A DNA stretch of 64,000 nt, taken from contig NZ_LR134476.1 of the NCBI RefSeq assembly GCF_900637955.1, forward strand, positions 1 to 64,000, written 5' to 3'. Below the pieces are notes generated by a model. The model was not told the origin of the DNA. It did no database searches and saw only the letters and a program-made list of their open reading frames with translations. The number at the start of each line of letters is the position of its first letter. Positions within the stretch are counted from its first letter, which is position 1. The DNA comes from Trueperella bialowiezensis (lineage in GTDB: Bacteria > Actinomycetota > Actinomycetes > Actinomycetales > Actinomycetaceae). Positions 18,255-26,849 of this stretch are shown piece by piece. The position numbers were made by a program, and so were the translations under genes.

Positions 18255-19871
18255 GTGATTCAAGCGCAAGATCTTCAGATGCGTATCGGGCAGCGGGTGC
18301 TTTTACACCCCGTCTCGCTTAGCGTCGGTAAAGGCAAGCGCATTGGGCTTGTTGGTCGAAATGGTGCTGGCAAGACGACCTTAATGCGGCTGCTCGCTGG
18401 TGAGGACGCGAGCTCCGACGTCGTCGAACGACAAGGTGCGATTCATCGGCGTGATCCGATTGGTTATCTGGCTCAAGACACCCGTGTCGGTGATACTGAT
18501 CAGATAGCACGCGACAGGATACTGTCCGCTCGCGGTATTGAATCGATGCTACGAAGAATCGCTAAAGCCGAGCGTGAGATGTCCACGCTCGACGGCGAGA
18601 GGCAGCAAAAGGCTATTGAGCGCTATGCGCGGTTAGACGCCGAGTTTACGGCGGCTGGCGGGTGGGCTGCGAATTCGGAGGCCGCGCGGATTACGGCCGC
18701 ACTCGGTTTGCCCGATCGAGTCCTTGAGCAGCCACTTGCCACGCTTTCGGGTGGCCAGCGCCGCCGGGTTGAGCTGGCGCGGGTGCTCTTTTCTGGTGCA
18801 CAAACCCTTCTTCTCGATGAGCCAACGAACCACCTCGACCACGATTCTATTGTGTGGTTGCGTGACTGGTTGAAGAACTATTCCGGCGGCTACGTCATCA
18901 TTTCGCATTCGGTTGAGCTGCTGAGGGATACCGTGAATACGGTCTGGTACCTGGATGCGAACCGAGGAATGCTCGACGTGTATTCGATGGGCTGGGATCG
19001 CTACCTCACTCAGCGCGAGGCAGATGAGCGGCGTCGTCGTCGGGAACGGCAAAATGCCGAAAAGAAAGCGGCTGCCCTGCGAGCGCAAGCCGACAAAATG
19101 CGGTACAAAGCCACTAAAGCGGTGGCGGCACAGAACATGGAACGGCGTGCAGAGAAGATGTTGGCGGCGTTAGATGAGGAACGCGCGGAAGAGAAGGTCG
19201 CTCAGCTACGTTTTCCAGATCCGGCTCCGTGCGGCAAAACCCCGTTGATGGCAACAGGGTTGACGAAAGCATACGGCTCGCTCGAAGTGTTTGCCGGGGT
19301 TGACCTTGCGATTGACCGCGGCTCGCGTGTCGTCGTGCTCGGGTTGAACGGTGCTGGCAAAACGACGCTACTTCGCTTGCTCGCCGGTGTAGAGAAGCCG
19401 GATGCGGGTGAGATCAAAGCCGGCCACGGCCTGAAAATCGGCTACTACGCCCAGGAACACGAGTTTATTGACCTCGATGCGACCGTGGAAGAAAACATGC
19501 GCCGGGCGGCACCTGACACGTTTGACGACACGGCGGTGCGCAGCGTGCTCGGCTCGTTCCTATTTTCTGGCGACGACGCCGATAAGCCCGCGTCTGTCCT
19601 TTCTGGCGGCGAAAAGACTCGGCTCGCGCTTGCTACGATCGTCGCCTCCGCAGCTAACGTTCTCCTTCTTGATGAACCGACGAACAATCTCGACCCGGCC
19701 TCCCGGGAAAAGATTTTGGCAGCTTTGCGCACATACGAGGGTGCTGTGGTGCTCGTGACACACGACGAGGGGGCGGTTAAAGCGCTGAATCCGGATCGGG
19801 TTCTGCTCTTGCCGGATGGGGACGAGGACTTGTGGTCTGACGACTACATCGACCTTATTTCGCTTGCCTAG
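18255..19871 (+). CDS. ABC-F family ATPase (ribosome-associated type)
   Basis: 538 residues with two ABC domains on one chain and no membrane segment, the mark of ABC-F proteins. First Walker A GRNGAGKTT (about residue 34), signature LSGGQRRRVELARV; second Walker A GLNGAGKTT (about 364), signature LSGGEKTRLALATI. The linker (about 245-320) is a highly basic coiled coil. ABC-F proteins act on the ribosomal E site or in antibiotic protection. In M. tuberculosis the homologue Rv1473, near suf, is annotated as a macrolide transporter ATPase, but transport is unlikely without membrane parts. Confidence 0.9.
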   Translation: MIQAQDLQMRIGQRVLLHPVSLSVGKGKRIGLVGRNGAGKTTLMRLLAGEDASSDVVERQGAIHRRDPIGYLAQDTRVGDTDQIARDRILSARGIESMLRRIAKAEREMSTLDGERQQKAIERYARLDAEFTAAGGWAANSEAARITAALGLPDRVLEQPLATLSGGQRRRVELARVLFSGAQTLLLDEPTNHLDHDSIVWLRDWLKNYSGGYVIISHSVELLRDTVNTVWYLDANRGMLDVYSMGWDRYLTQREADERRRRRERQNAEKKAAALRAQADKMRYKATKAVAAQNMERRAEKMLAALDEERAEEKVAQLRFPDPAPCGKTPLMATGLTKAYGSLEVFAGVDLAIDRGSRVVVLGLNGAGKTTLLRLLAGVEKPDAGEIKAGHGLKIGYYAQEHEFIDLDATVEENMRRAAPDTFDDTAVRSVLGSFLFSGDDADKPASVLSGGEKTRLALATIVASAANVLLLDEPTNNLDPASREKILAALRTYEGAVVLVTHDEGAVKALNPDRVLLLPDGDEDLWSDDYIDLISLA

Positions 19872-19872
19872 C

Positions 19873-19878
19873 TATGCT
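19873..19878 (+). promoter_or_regulatory. -10 element of the SixA-type gene (leaderless type)
   Basis: TATGCT ends seven bases before ATG 19886 and overlaps the alternative ATG 19874, which it argues against. Confidence 0.45.
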
Positions 19879-19885
19879 TGAGCAC

Positions 19886-20380
19886 ATGAATACTCTTATT
19901 GTGATGCGCCACGCGAAGGCTGCAGATGGCTCGCCCGACCATCGCCGCCCACTCGCTGACCGCGGGCGTCGGCAAGCCAGCTATATTGGCGGTCAACTTG
20001 CCAGTCGCTTTCCTGTTATTGACCAGTTGTTCGTATCCGATGCGGTGCGCACCCAGCAGACGTTGGAACAGCTCGTGGCTGGCGGCTTGAAAGCGGATGC
20101 GGTGAACATTGATCCGCGGTTGTACTCTGCTGGCGGCGATGACCTAGTTGAGATCATTCGCACCGAGGCCACCGGACAAACGGTGATGATCGTGGGGCAT
20201 GAGCCGACGATGTCCGCACTGGCTTTCGAGCTGTGGGACAGGCAGGGGAGCGCTGGATTTGAAAGCGGTTTCCCGACGGCGGGCACGGCAGTTTTCACAT
20301 GTGCTCGCCCGTGGCTGGAGATGCCGACCGGAGGCCTAGCTCTGAAAGACTTCTTGACCGCTCCGCGGCTGCCGTCCTAG
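19886..20380 (+). CDS. SixA-type histidine phosphatase
   Basis: 164 residues from ATG 19886; an in-frame ATG at 19874 would add four residues. The phosphoglycerate-mutase fold signature is RHAKA at the N-terminus, with the second catalytic His in VGHEPTMSAL. SixA proteins remove phosphate from phospho-histidine, for example on HPt or PTS proteins. The substrate here is unknown. It is short, as SixA is, without the extra parts of phosphoglycerate mutases. Confidence 0.85.
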   Translation: MNTLIVMRHAKAADGSPDHRRPLADRGRRQASYIGGQLASRFPVIDQLFVSDAVRTQQTLEQLVAGGLKADAVNIDPRLYSAGGDDLVEIIRTEATGQTVMIVGHEPTMSALAFELWDRQGSAGFESGFPTAGTAVFTCARPWLEMPTGGLALKDFLTAPRLPS

Positions 20381-20408
20381 CCTGCGGGAATCATCCCAGG
20401 CGGCGGCG

Positions 20409-20597
20409 CTAGCTTTTCCTCGCCTCGCGCTTAGCCTTGATATAGGCGGCTCGTTTGCGTTGCCATTCTGCGCGCAGTTCGGGATCGTCTAACACGAGGC
20501 GAACAGTTTGGCAGTCCTCTGGGCCCGTCACGTACAGCTGGCATAACGTGCAGGGCTCACCGAAACGGATTGGGCATTCGGGTGCTGGTTTAGCCAT
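20409..20597 (-). CDS. Small Cys-rich conserved protein downstream of serB
   Basis: 62 residues from the ATG at 20597-20595, overlapping the serB stop by eight bases. It carries CPIRFGEPCTLCQLYVTGPEDC, whose four Cys could hold a metal, followed by a basic helical tail (WQRKRAAYIKAKREARKS). I recall small actinobacterial proteins of this type (DUF6767) next to serB, but have not checked. The longer reading up to 20825 runs inside serB and is not used. Function unknown. Confidence 0.72.
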   Translation of the reverse strand: MAKPAPECPIRFGEPCTLCQLYVTGPEDCQTVRLVLDDPELRAEWQRKRAAYIKAKREARKS

Positions 20598-21504
20598 CGA
20601 TATCCCATCCAACCAGTGCCGCAATGGCATCCAGCCGCGGGATTGAGATCGCGCAGTCAGCCCGTTCGACGACGACCTGTTTGCCCATGAACGCCACACC
20701 AAGACCAGCCCTGGCGAGCATCGGCAGGTCGTTTGCCCCGTCGCCGGCACATAGCGTGAGATCGGGGGAAACGTCCCACTCCTCCTGCCAGCGTTCGATC
20801 GCCTCAACTTTCGCTGCCCCATCAATCACTGGCCCGTAGGTGCGCCCGGTGAGAACGCCGTCGTTGACCTCGAGTCCGTTGGCCACATAGCCGTCGATCT
20901 GGCAGTCCGCTCCTATCTTTCCAACGACCTCAGTAAAACCGCCTGATACTAAGCCGAATTTAGCGCCGCGAGCATGGGCTGCATCGACGAGGCGCCGCGC
21001 GCCGGGGGTAAGTTTGATCGCGGCGAAGACGTCGTCGACGACGTCGGCGGGTACGCCGCGCAACAGGGCGACCCGGTGTTCGAGCGATTCCTTGAAATCG
21101 AGTTCGCCGCGCATCGCAGATTCCGTCACCGCGCGAACTTCCTCTTCCACGCCCGCGTAAGCAGCGAGCATCTCGATCACTTCGGTCGTGATGAACGTCG
21201 AATCCACGTCTGTGACGATCGCTCGCGGTCCGTGGTCAGCCATCGGGCCCGTGATAAATGCCGAGTCAACGGCCAGTGCCATTGCAGGGCCTCTCAGTTC
21301 GTCACGCAACGCCGATAACGCTCCCGTGAACGGTTCGGGTAGCTGCTCTGGCAGATCGAACAGCCACGTCAGGGCATTCAAGCCAGGTACAGGCACCGGG
21401 CGTTCGTCTGGGGCGTCACAAACGTCTGTAATCGTACGCCGAACATGGCGAACAAGTGCCTCCGGTAGCCGGCGGTCTGACACAAGTGAAAAACGAACGC
21501 GCAT
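20590..21504 (-). CDS. serB: Phosphoserine phosphatase
   Basis: 304 residues from the ATG at 21504; a GTG at 21510 is also in frame, but the TAGGCT element seven bases upstream favours 21504. HAD motif I is DVDSTFITTEVIEML (the nucleophile in DVDST), motif II GLVSGGFTEV, motif III/IV with CAGDGANDLPML. The first 110 residues resemble the regulatory part of SerB, without a clear ACT motif. It makes serine from phosphoserine, the last step of serine synthesis. Confidence 0.93.
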   Translation of the reverse strand: MRVRFSLVSDRRLPEALVRHVRRTITDVCDAPDERPVPVPGLNALTWLFDLPEQLPEPFTGALSALRDELRGPAMALAVDSAFITGPMADHGPRAIVTDVDSTFITTEVIEMLAAYAGVEEEVRAVTESAMRGELDFKESLEHRVALLRGVPADVVDDVFAAIKLTPGARRLVDAAHARGAKFGLVSGGFTEVVGKIGADCQIDGYVANGLEVNDGVLTGRTYGPVIDGAAKVEAIERWQEEWDVSPDLTLCAGDGANDLPMLARAGLGVAFMGKQVVVERADCAISIPRLDAIAALVGWDIDG

Positions 21505-21511
21505 ATCCACC

Positions 21512-21517
21512 AGCCTA
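21512..21517 (-). promoter_or_regulatory. -10 element of serB (TAGGCT, leaderless type)
   Basis: On the minus strand TAGGCT ends seven bases before ATG 21504. Confidence 0.5.
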
Positions 21518-21578
21518 GTCTGCCGCGGAAACTATTTGCCGCAATGTGAGGAATGCCGACACGTCTTCAACAGCCGAA

Positions 21579-21608
21579 GGGGCCAGCTCGGCTAACCGAG
21601 CTGGCCCC
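21579..21608 (-). terminator. Hairpin terminator after glgC
   Basis: A perfect 13-bp stem (GGGGCCAGCTCGG with its complement) and a four-base loop lie between the glgC stop and the serB promoter. The following U-tract is weak, as is often so in high-GC bacteria. Confidence 0.7.
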
Positions 21609-21640
21609 TCCACCTGCAAGTTGTCAGATAGGTAGAGCGA

Positions 21641-22885
21641 CTAGGCGCGAACGGTTGCGCCCTTCGGAACGACGACGATACCGCCGTCGGACACGTGGAA
21701 GCCGCGCTCCCGATCATGATCGTGATCGATGCCGATCTGTGCGCCTTCTTCGACGTTGACGTACTTGTCGAGAATCGCGCCGACGACAGTGGCGTTACGG
21801 CCCACATTCACGCCGTCGAACAGCACCGAATCGCGAACCGAGGACCAAGAGTTTACCCGCACGTGCGGCGAGAGCACCGAACCGATGACCTCACCACCGG
21901 AGATGATGACGCCGGGGGAGATGATCGAATCGAGCGCGTGGCCAAGACGTTCACGGTGGCCGTAAACGAACTTTGCCGGTGGCAGACCCGTGTAACCGGT
22001 GTACAGCGGCCACTTGTCGTTGTACAGGTTAAAGATCGGGTTGACTGAAATAAGATCCATGTTCGCCTCGTGGAACATGTCGATCGTACCGACGTCGCGC
22101 CAGTAGTTGCGATCACGTTCGGTCGAGCCGGGAACCTCGTTGAAGGTGAAGTCGTAGACACCGCAGTCGTTGTTATTAACGAACATCGGCACAAGATCTC
22201 CGCCCATGTCATGGTTGGAATCCGGGTTGGCCGCGTCCTGATGTAGCGCTTCGTAGAGCACATCAGCAGACACAACGTAGTTACCCATCGACGCGAGGAT
22301 CTCGTTCGGCGAATCAGGCAGCCCGTCAACTTCAGCAGGCTTCTCGAGGAACTCACGAACCTTCTTCGTGTCATTAGGATCGGTATCGATGACGCCGAAC
22401 GAGCTCGACATTTCGATCGGCTGACGAATACCGGAGATGGTCATCCCCACACCCGTGTCGATGTGCTGTTCAACCATCTGCGAGAAATCCATCCGGTAGA
22501 TGTTATCCGCACCGGTGATGAGAACGATGTCTGGCCGTTCGTCGTCGAGAATGTTGAGCGACTGGTAGACGGCATCCGCCGAGCCCGAGAACCAGCTCTT
22601 CGACACGCGCTGCTGGGCGGGCACCGGAGCAATGTAGTTGCCGAGCAGTGACGACATGCGCCACGTCTTCGAAATATGACGATCAAGGGAATGAGACTTG
22701 TACTGGGTCAAGACGACGGTCTTCAAATATCCCGAGTTGACGATATTTGACAGCACGAAGTCAATGAGGCGGTAGGTTCCGCCGAATGGAACGGCCGGCT
22801 TGGCGCGCTCCTTGGTCAAGGGCATGAGGCGTTTGCCTTCCCCTCCAGCAAGAACAATGGCAAGTACACGTGGTTTAGATCTCAT
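21641..22885 (-). CDS. glgC: Glucose-1-phosphate adenylyltransferase
   Basis: 414 residues. The nucleotidyltransferase start is [14 protein letters not shown] with the pyrophosphorylase Arg/Lys, then [27 protein letters not shown] and a C-terminal beta-helix ([20 protein letters not shown]). It makes ADP-glucose for glycogen or, in mycobacteria, maltose 1-phosphate synthesis. It is divergent from glgA, a pair conserved in actinobacteria (Rv1213/Rv1212c). Start ATG 22885 lies seven bases after a TAAGCT element. Confidence 0.96.
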   Translation of the reverse strand: MRSKPRVLAIVLAGGEGKRLMPLTKERAKPAVPFGGTYRLIDFVLSNIVNSGYLKTVVLTQYKSHSLDRHISKTWRMSSLLGNYIAPVPAQQRVSKSWFSGSADAVYQSLNILDDERPDIVLITGADNIYRMDFSQMVEQHIDTGVGMTISGIRQPIEMSSSFGVIDTDPNDTKKVREFLEKPAEVDGLPDSPNEILASMGNYVVSADVLYEALHQDAANPDSNHDMGGDLVPMFVNNNDCGVYDFTFNEVPGSTERDRNYWRDVGTIDMFHEANMDLISVNPIFNLYNDKWPLYTGYTGLPPAKFVYGHRERLGHALDSIISPGVIISGGEVIGSVLSPHVRVNSWSSVRDSVLFDGVNVGRNATVVGAILDKYVNVEEGAQIGIDHDHDRERGFHVSDGGIVVVPKGATVRA

Positions 22886-22892
22886 GTTTCTA

Positions 22893-22898
22893 AGCTTA
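22893..22898 (-). promoter_or_regulatory. -10 element of glgC (leaderless type)
   Basis: Minus-strand TAAGCT ends seven bases before ATG 22885. No Shine-Dalgarno is seen. Confidence 0.5.
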
Positions 22899-22951
22899 AC
22901 TGCTTTGCAGAGAAAATTGGCCTATTTCACAAAATCAATCGAAGTCCGGGA

Positions 22952-22957
22952 TAGGCT
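22952..22957 (+). promoter_or_regulatory. -10 element of glgA (TAGGCT, with leader)
   Basis: TAGGCT is 45 bases before ATG 23003. Unlike its neighbours this gene would have a leader of about 40 bases with a normal AAAGGAAG ribosome-binding site. Confidence 0.4.
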
Positions 22958-23002
22958 ATGAACGAACACGTTTCACGTTCCCTCATAGAGAAAGGAAGAT
23001 TG

Positions 23003-24220
23003 ATGAGAGTCGATCTGCTCACCCGCGAATACCCGCCGCACGTTTACGGAGGCGCAGGCGTTCACGTCACCGAGCTGGCAAAGGTGCTGAAAGTGCACGC
23101 TGACGTGCACGTCCATGCGTTTGACGGGCCGCGCGAGGGCGGCGATGGTGTGACCGTCCACGGCTACAGCGATGTTGCTGAGCTCGACGGTGCGAATGCG
23201 ACATTGAAGACGCTCGGCGTCGACCTGCAAATTGCGGATAAGACCGCCGACGCCGACATCGTTCACTCGCACACGTGGTATGCGAACATGGCAGGCCACC
23301 TGTCGAAGATGCTCTACGGCATTCCGCACGTTATTTCTGCGCACTCGCTTGAGCCGCTACGTCCGTGGAAGCGCGAGCAACTCGGCGGTGGCTACGAAGT
23401 CTCATCGTGGATCGAAAAGACGGCTTACGAAGCTGCCGACGGCATCGTTGCCGTGTCGAACGGTATGCGCGACGACATCCTGCGCTCTTACCCGGCGGTT
23501 GACCCCGACAAGGTGCGCGTCATCCACAACGGTATCGACCTCGATGATTGGAAGGCGCCGCAAACGGATGAAGAATGGGCAGCTGCACGTGAATACTTCA
23601 GCTCCTACGGCCTCGATCCGGATAAGCCGACGATCATTTTCGTTGGCCGGATTACTCGGCAGAAGGGCGTGCCTGGCCTGTTGCGTGCCCTCAAGTATGT
23701 GCCGGAAGACGTCCAGGTAATCCTGTGTGCGGGGGCACCCGACACGCCGGAGATTCTCGAGGAAACTCGAGGGCTCGTCGAAGACCTGCAGAAGGATCGC
23801 GACGGCGTGGTGTGGATTGACGAACACCTGCCACACGACAAGATCGTGGCACTCGAATCTTGCTCGACGACGTTCGTCACGCCATCCGTCTACGAACCGC
23901 TCGGTATCGTCAACCTTGAGGCGATGGCCGTTGGTCTGCCCGTCGTCGGAACTGCCACTGGTGGTATTCCGGACTGTATCGATCACGGCGTGACAGGCAC
24001 GCTCGTACCGATCGAGCAGAAGCAAGACGGCACGGGAACCCCGCTTGATCCGGATAAGTTTGAGAAGGATCTTGGCGAGGCTCTTGCGGAGATGGTCTCC
24101 GATCCTGAGCGCGCGAAGGAAATGGGCCGGGCCGGCCGCAAGCGCGCTGAAGAGCACTTCTCGTGGGAGTCCATTGCCGTGAAGACGATGGCTTTCTACA
24201 ACGACATTCTCGGCAAGTAA
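23003..24220 (+). CDS. glgA: Glycogen synthase / maltose-1-phosphate synthase (GT4 family)
   Basis: 405 residues from ATG 23003, which follows AAAGGAAG at good spacing; the in-frame ATG 22958 lacks one. The N-terminal domain begins LLTREYPPHVYGGAGVHV and the C-terminal GT-B domain contains FVGRITRQKG and the family motif TPSVYEPLGIVNLEAMA. This is the actinobacterial GlgA type whose M. tuberculosis member (Rv1212c, GlgM) joins ADP-glucose to glucose 1-phosphate. Which activity applies here cannot be told from sequence. Confidence 0.92.
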   Translation: MRVDLLTREYPPHVYGGAGVHVTELAKVLKVHADVHVHAFDGPREGGDGVTVHGYSDVAELDGANATLKTLGVDLQIADKTADADIVHSHTWYANMAGHLSKMLYGIPHVISAHSLEPLRPWKREQLGGGYEVSSWIEKTAYEAADGIVAVSNGMRDDILRSYPAVDPDKVRVIHNGIDLDDWKAPQTDEEWAAAREYFSSYGLDPDKPTIIFVGRITRQKGVPGLLRALKYVPEDVQVILCAGAPDTPEILEETRGLVEDLQKDRDGVVWIDEHLPHDKIVALESCSTTFVTPSVYEPLGIVNLEAMAVGLPVVGTATGGIPDCIDHGVTGTLVPIEQKQDGTGTPLDPDKFEKDLGEALAEMVSDPERAKEMGRAGRKRAEEHFSWESIAVKTMAFYNDILGK

Positions 24221-24234
24221 CGAAGCAATCGCAC

Positions 24235-24268
24235 CGTGGGTTGGTGTGCTCTAGCACACCAACCCACG
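24235..24268 (+). terminator. Hairpin terminator after glgA
   Basis: A perfect inverted repeat with 16-base arms (CGTGGGTTGGTGTGCT and its complement) lies 14 bases after the glgA stop. No U-tract follows. Confidence 0.75.
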
Positions 24269-24288
24269 AGTGAACTAGGGTGAGGCAC

Positions 24289-25074
24289 ATGGGAGATGTT
24301 TTAGACGTAAGTAATGTTAGCGTTCGCCGTGGCGGACGAAATATTGTCGACCGGGTGAGCTGGTCCGTAAATGAAGGCGAGCGCTGGGTCGTGCTCGGCC
24401 AGAATGGTGCCGGTAAAACGACTCTCATGCGGCTGGTTTCTGGACGGCTTCATCCCACCTACGGCACGGTCTCGATCGTCGGGCAAAAACTTGGCAAAGT
24501 CGACGTGTCTGAGATTCATCCGCTCGTTGGGCTGTCGTCGTCGGCACTTGATCAGAGAATTAGCGAACGCGAAAAAGTGATCGATGTTGTGCGCACGGGA
24601 GCCTACGGCGTCATCAACACCTGGCGTGAAGAATACGAAGAGATCGATAACGAGCGCGCCCGCGAGCTGCTTTCCATTCTCGGTGTTGCTCATCTTCAGG
24701 ACCGCCGCTGGGGAACCCTGTCAACAGGGGAGCGCAAGCGGGTTGGTATTGCTCGTGCGCTCATGCCCGATCCGGAAGTTCTCGTTCTTGACGAACCGGC
24801 GTCGGGATTAGACCTTGGTGGGCGGGAAGTTCTACTCGGCTCGCTGACCGACCTGGCGCGTGCGAAATATGCGCCCGTCATGGTACTCGTCACCCATCGC
24901 GTTGAGGACATTCCAGAAGGTTTCACGCACGGTCTACTGCTCAAGGATGGCCAGGTCGCCGCACGTGGCACGCTTGACGAGGTGATGACGTCCGAGACCC
25001 TCTCACAGGTCTTCGACGTGCCCATCAACGTCACCTACGATTCCGGCAGGTACACTGCCCGCGCTGCCAAGTAA
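24289..25074 (+). CDS. ABC transporter ATP-binding protein (YlmA/ModF-like)
   Basis: 261 residues from ATG 24289; GTG 24280 would add three. Walker A GQNGAGKTT, signature LSTGERKRVGIARAL and Walker B VLVLDEPASGLDLGG are complete. There is no membrane-spanning partner gene next to it. Its closest look is to single-domain ATPases such as B. subtilis YlmA. Substrate unknown. Confidence 0.85.
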   Translation: MGDVLDVSNVSVRRGGRNIVDRVSWSVNEGERWVVLGQNGAGKTTLMRLVSGRLHPTYGTVSIVGQKLGKVDVSEIHPLVGLSSSALDQRISEREKVIDVVRTGAYGVINTWREEYEEIDNERARELLSILGVAHLQDRRWGTLSTGERKRVGIARALMPDPEVLVLDEPASGLDLGGREVLLGSLTDLARAKYAPVMVLVTHRVEDIPEGFTHGLLLKDGQVAARGTLDEVMTSETLSQVFDVPINVTYDSGRYTARAAK

Positions 25075-25170
25075 ATATTCCCGCGATTTTACAACCGTAG
25101 GCGGAGGTGTGTGGTAGGTAACGGCGTGTAAACTGTGAGTAAGAACGCTACCGAATAGTAGGGAGACTAA

Positions 25171-25614
25171 ATGGCATGGGGAATCTGGGCGATCATCACG
25201 CTCGTGCTATTGATCGCCGAAACGCTGACCGTCGATTTCCTGTTCATGATGTTCGCAGGTGGCACGCTCGTTGCCGCGATAACGTCGGCGATCGCACCCG
25301 ATGCGCTCGTTTTGCAAATCGTTCTCTTCGCAGTTGTGTCCGTACTCGGCATCGCTTTCATTCGCCCGTGGGCCCGCAGGCACGTCAACGATTCATCGAA
25401 AGGTGAATCAAACGTTTATGCCATGCGCGGCCAGGTGGCACACGCCTTAACGGATATCGACGTCAAAGCCGGGCGCGTGAAAATTGGTGGGGAAGTGTGG
25501 AGCGCAAAAACCTACGGACCGCCAATAGCAGAAGGCACCGCCGTCGTCGTCGTGGGTGTCGAAGGCGCCCGAGCAGTCGTTGAACAGTTTAATCCGACCA
25601 ACAATTATCGTTAA
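25171..25614 (+). CDS. NfeD-like membrane protein
   Basis: 147 residues from ATG 25171, with TAGGGAGA upstream. Two or three membrane helices cover residues 5-75, followed by a small beta-rich OB domain (residues about 85-140, RGQVAHALTDIDVKAGRVKIGGEVWSA in outline). NfeD proteins work with SPFH proteins such as the one encoded 19 bases downstream, in organising membrane microdomains or quality control. Confidence 0.88.
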   Translation: MAWGIWAIITLVLLIAETLTVDFLFMMFAGGTLVAAITSAIAPDALVLQIVLFAVVSVLGIAFIRPWARRHVNDSSKGESNVYAMRGQVAHALTDIDVKAGRVKIGGEVWSAKTYGPPIAEGTAVVVVGVEGARAVVEQFNPTNNYR

Positions 25615-25633
25615 CCAAAGAAAGTAGGACGTC

Positions 25634-26776
25634 ATGGGAGATTCAAGCATCATTCTCCTCGTGTTCCTGGGGATTTTGGCGCTACTCGTCGTAGTCGCGA
25701 TCGCGAAATCTGTTATTCAGGTTCACCAGGGATACACGGTGATTATCGAACGGCTTGGTAAATACAGCAAGACCTTGCGGCCAGGGCTTCACTTCCTGAT
25801 CCCGTTCTTCGATTCTGTACGCCAGCGTATCGACATGCGTGAACAGGTGGTGCCGTTCCCGCCCCAGCCTGTGATTACCTCGGACAACATCGTGGTCAAT
25901 ATTGACACGGTGATCTACTACCAGGTGACTCAGCCAGAAGCGGCCACGTACGAGATCGCCGATCCGATGTCGGCCATCGAACAGCTTGCCGTGACCACGC
26001 TGCGTAACATTATCGGTTCGATGGACATGGAACAGGCACTCACCGGCCGTGACCAGATCAATGGCCAGTTGCGCGGGGTTCTTGACGAAGCAACCGGCCG
26101 CTGGGGCATCCGCGTCTCGCGAGTTGAGCTCAAGGCAATCGATCCGCCAGCAACCGTGCAAAGCGCGATGGAACAGCAGATGAAGGCTGAACGTGATAGG
26201 CGTGCAGCGATCCTCACGGCCGAAGGTGTCAAGCAGTCGCAGATCCTCACCGCGGAAGGTGAGAAGCAGTCCGCGATTTTGCGTGCGGAAGGTTCCGCAC
26301 AGGCGAAGATCCTTGAAGCTCAAGGTGAATCGCGAGCAATTTTGCAGGTCTTTGATGCTATCCACCGCGGTAACGCCGATCCGAAGCTGTTGAGCTACGA
26401 GTACTTGAAGGTGCTTCCGCAGATTGCCGACTCGCAGTCGTCGAAGCTGTGGATCGTGCCGACCGAACTTACTGCTGCACTCGACGCCGTTACCGCCGGA
26501 TTCACAGGTAAGAAGAAGGACGGCGGGGATCTGGACGACACGCCAATCAAGGTCAACCTTGAAGGCCTTGATGACGGGATCGCAGATTCGCTTGCTAGCA
26601 CGAGCTTGCCGGACGTCGACGAGGCCCTAGCCTCCGCACGTGGCGAGGCAACGCGCGCGTCGTCTGAAGCTGAAGAATCTGGAACGCATTCGGGTAAACC
26701 GTTTAATCCGAGCCAGTCAGTAGGCCAGGATCCGGATCAGCCTGATCCTCTCGATCCGAATACGCCTATGCCGTAG
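25634..26776 (+). CDS. SPFH/stomatin-family membrane protein
   Basis: 380 residues. One N-terminal membrane helix (IILLVFLGILALLVVVAI) leads into the SPFH domain (GYTVIIERLGKYSKTLRPGL and RIDMREQV), then an Ala/Glu/Gln-rich coiled coil with three near repeats (ILTAEGVKQSQ, ILTAEGEKQSA, ILRAEGSAQAK) at about residues 193-230. The last 90 residues are low complexity and acidic or Ser/Pro-rich. The likely role is a membrane scaffold together with NfeD. Confidence 0.9.
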   Translation: MGDSSIILLVFLGILALLVVVAIAKSVIQVHQGYTVIIERLGKYSKTLRPGLHFLIPFFDSVRQRIDMREQVVPFPPQPVITSDNIVVNIDTVIYYQVTQPEAATYEIADPMSAIEQLAVTTLRNIIGSMDMEQALTGRDQINGQLRGVLDEATGRWGIRVSRVELKAIDPPATVQSAMEQQMKAERDRRAAILTAEGVKQSQILTAEGEKQSAILRAEGSAQAKILEAQGESRAILQVFDAIHRGNADPKLLSYEYLKVLPQIADSQSSKLWIVPTELTAALDAVTAGFTGKKKDGGDLDDTPIKVNLEGLDDGIADSLASTSLPDVDEALASARGEATRASSEAEESGTHSGKPFNPSQSVGQDPDQPDPLDPNTPMP

Positions 26777-26789
26777 TCATAGTGGCCTA

Positions 26790-26823
26790 GCGGTGACCCA
26801 CTCTCGTGGGTCACCGCTTTTTT
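26790..26823 (+). terminator. Rho-independent terminator after the SPFH gene
   Basis: A 12-bp perfect stem (GCGGTGACCCAC and its complement) with a TCTC loop is followed by six T at 26818-26823. It is the clearest intrinsic terminator of the window. Confidence 0.9.
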
Positions 26824-26849
26824 GGTCCCTTTTCTGGCAGAGTATTCCC

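Noticed and set aside
20598-20825. N-terminal extension of the small Cys-rich protein
   Set aside because: The extra residues overlap serB in another frame and have shadow-like composition; ATG at 20597 fits better.
24235-24268. Long inverted repeat as a possible insertion element end or attachment site
   Set aside because: Arms are adjacent, single in the window, and placed right after the glgA stop, so a terminator explains it.
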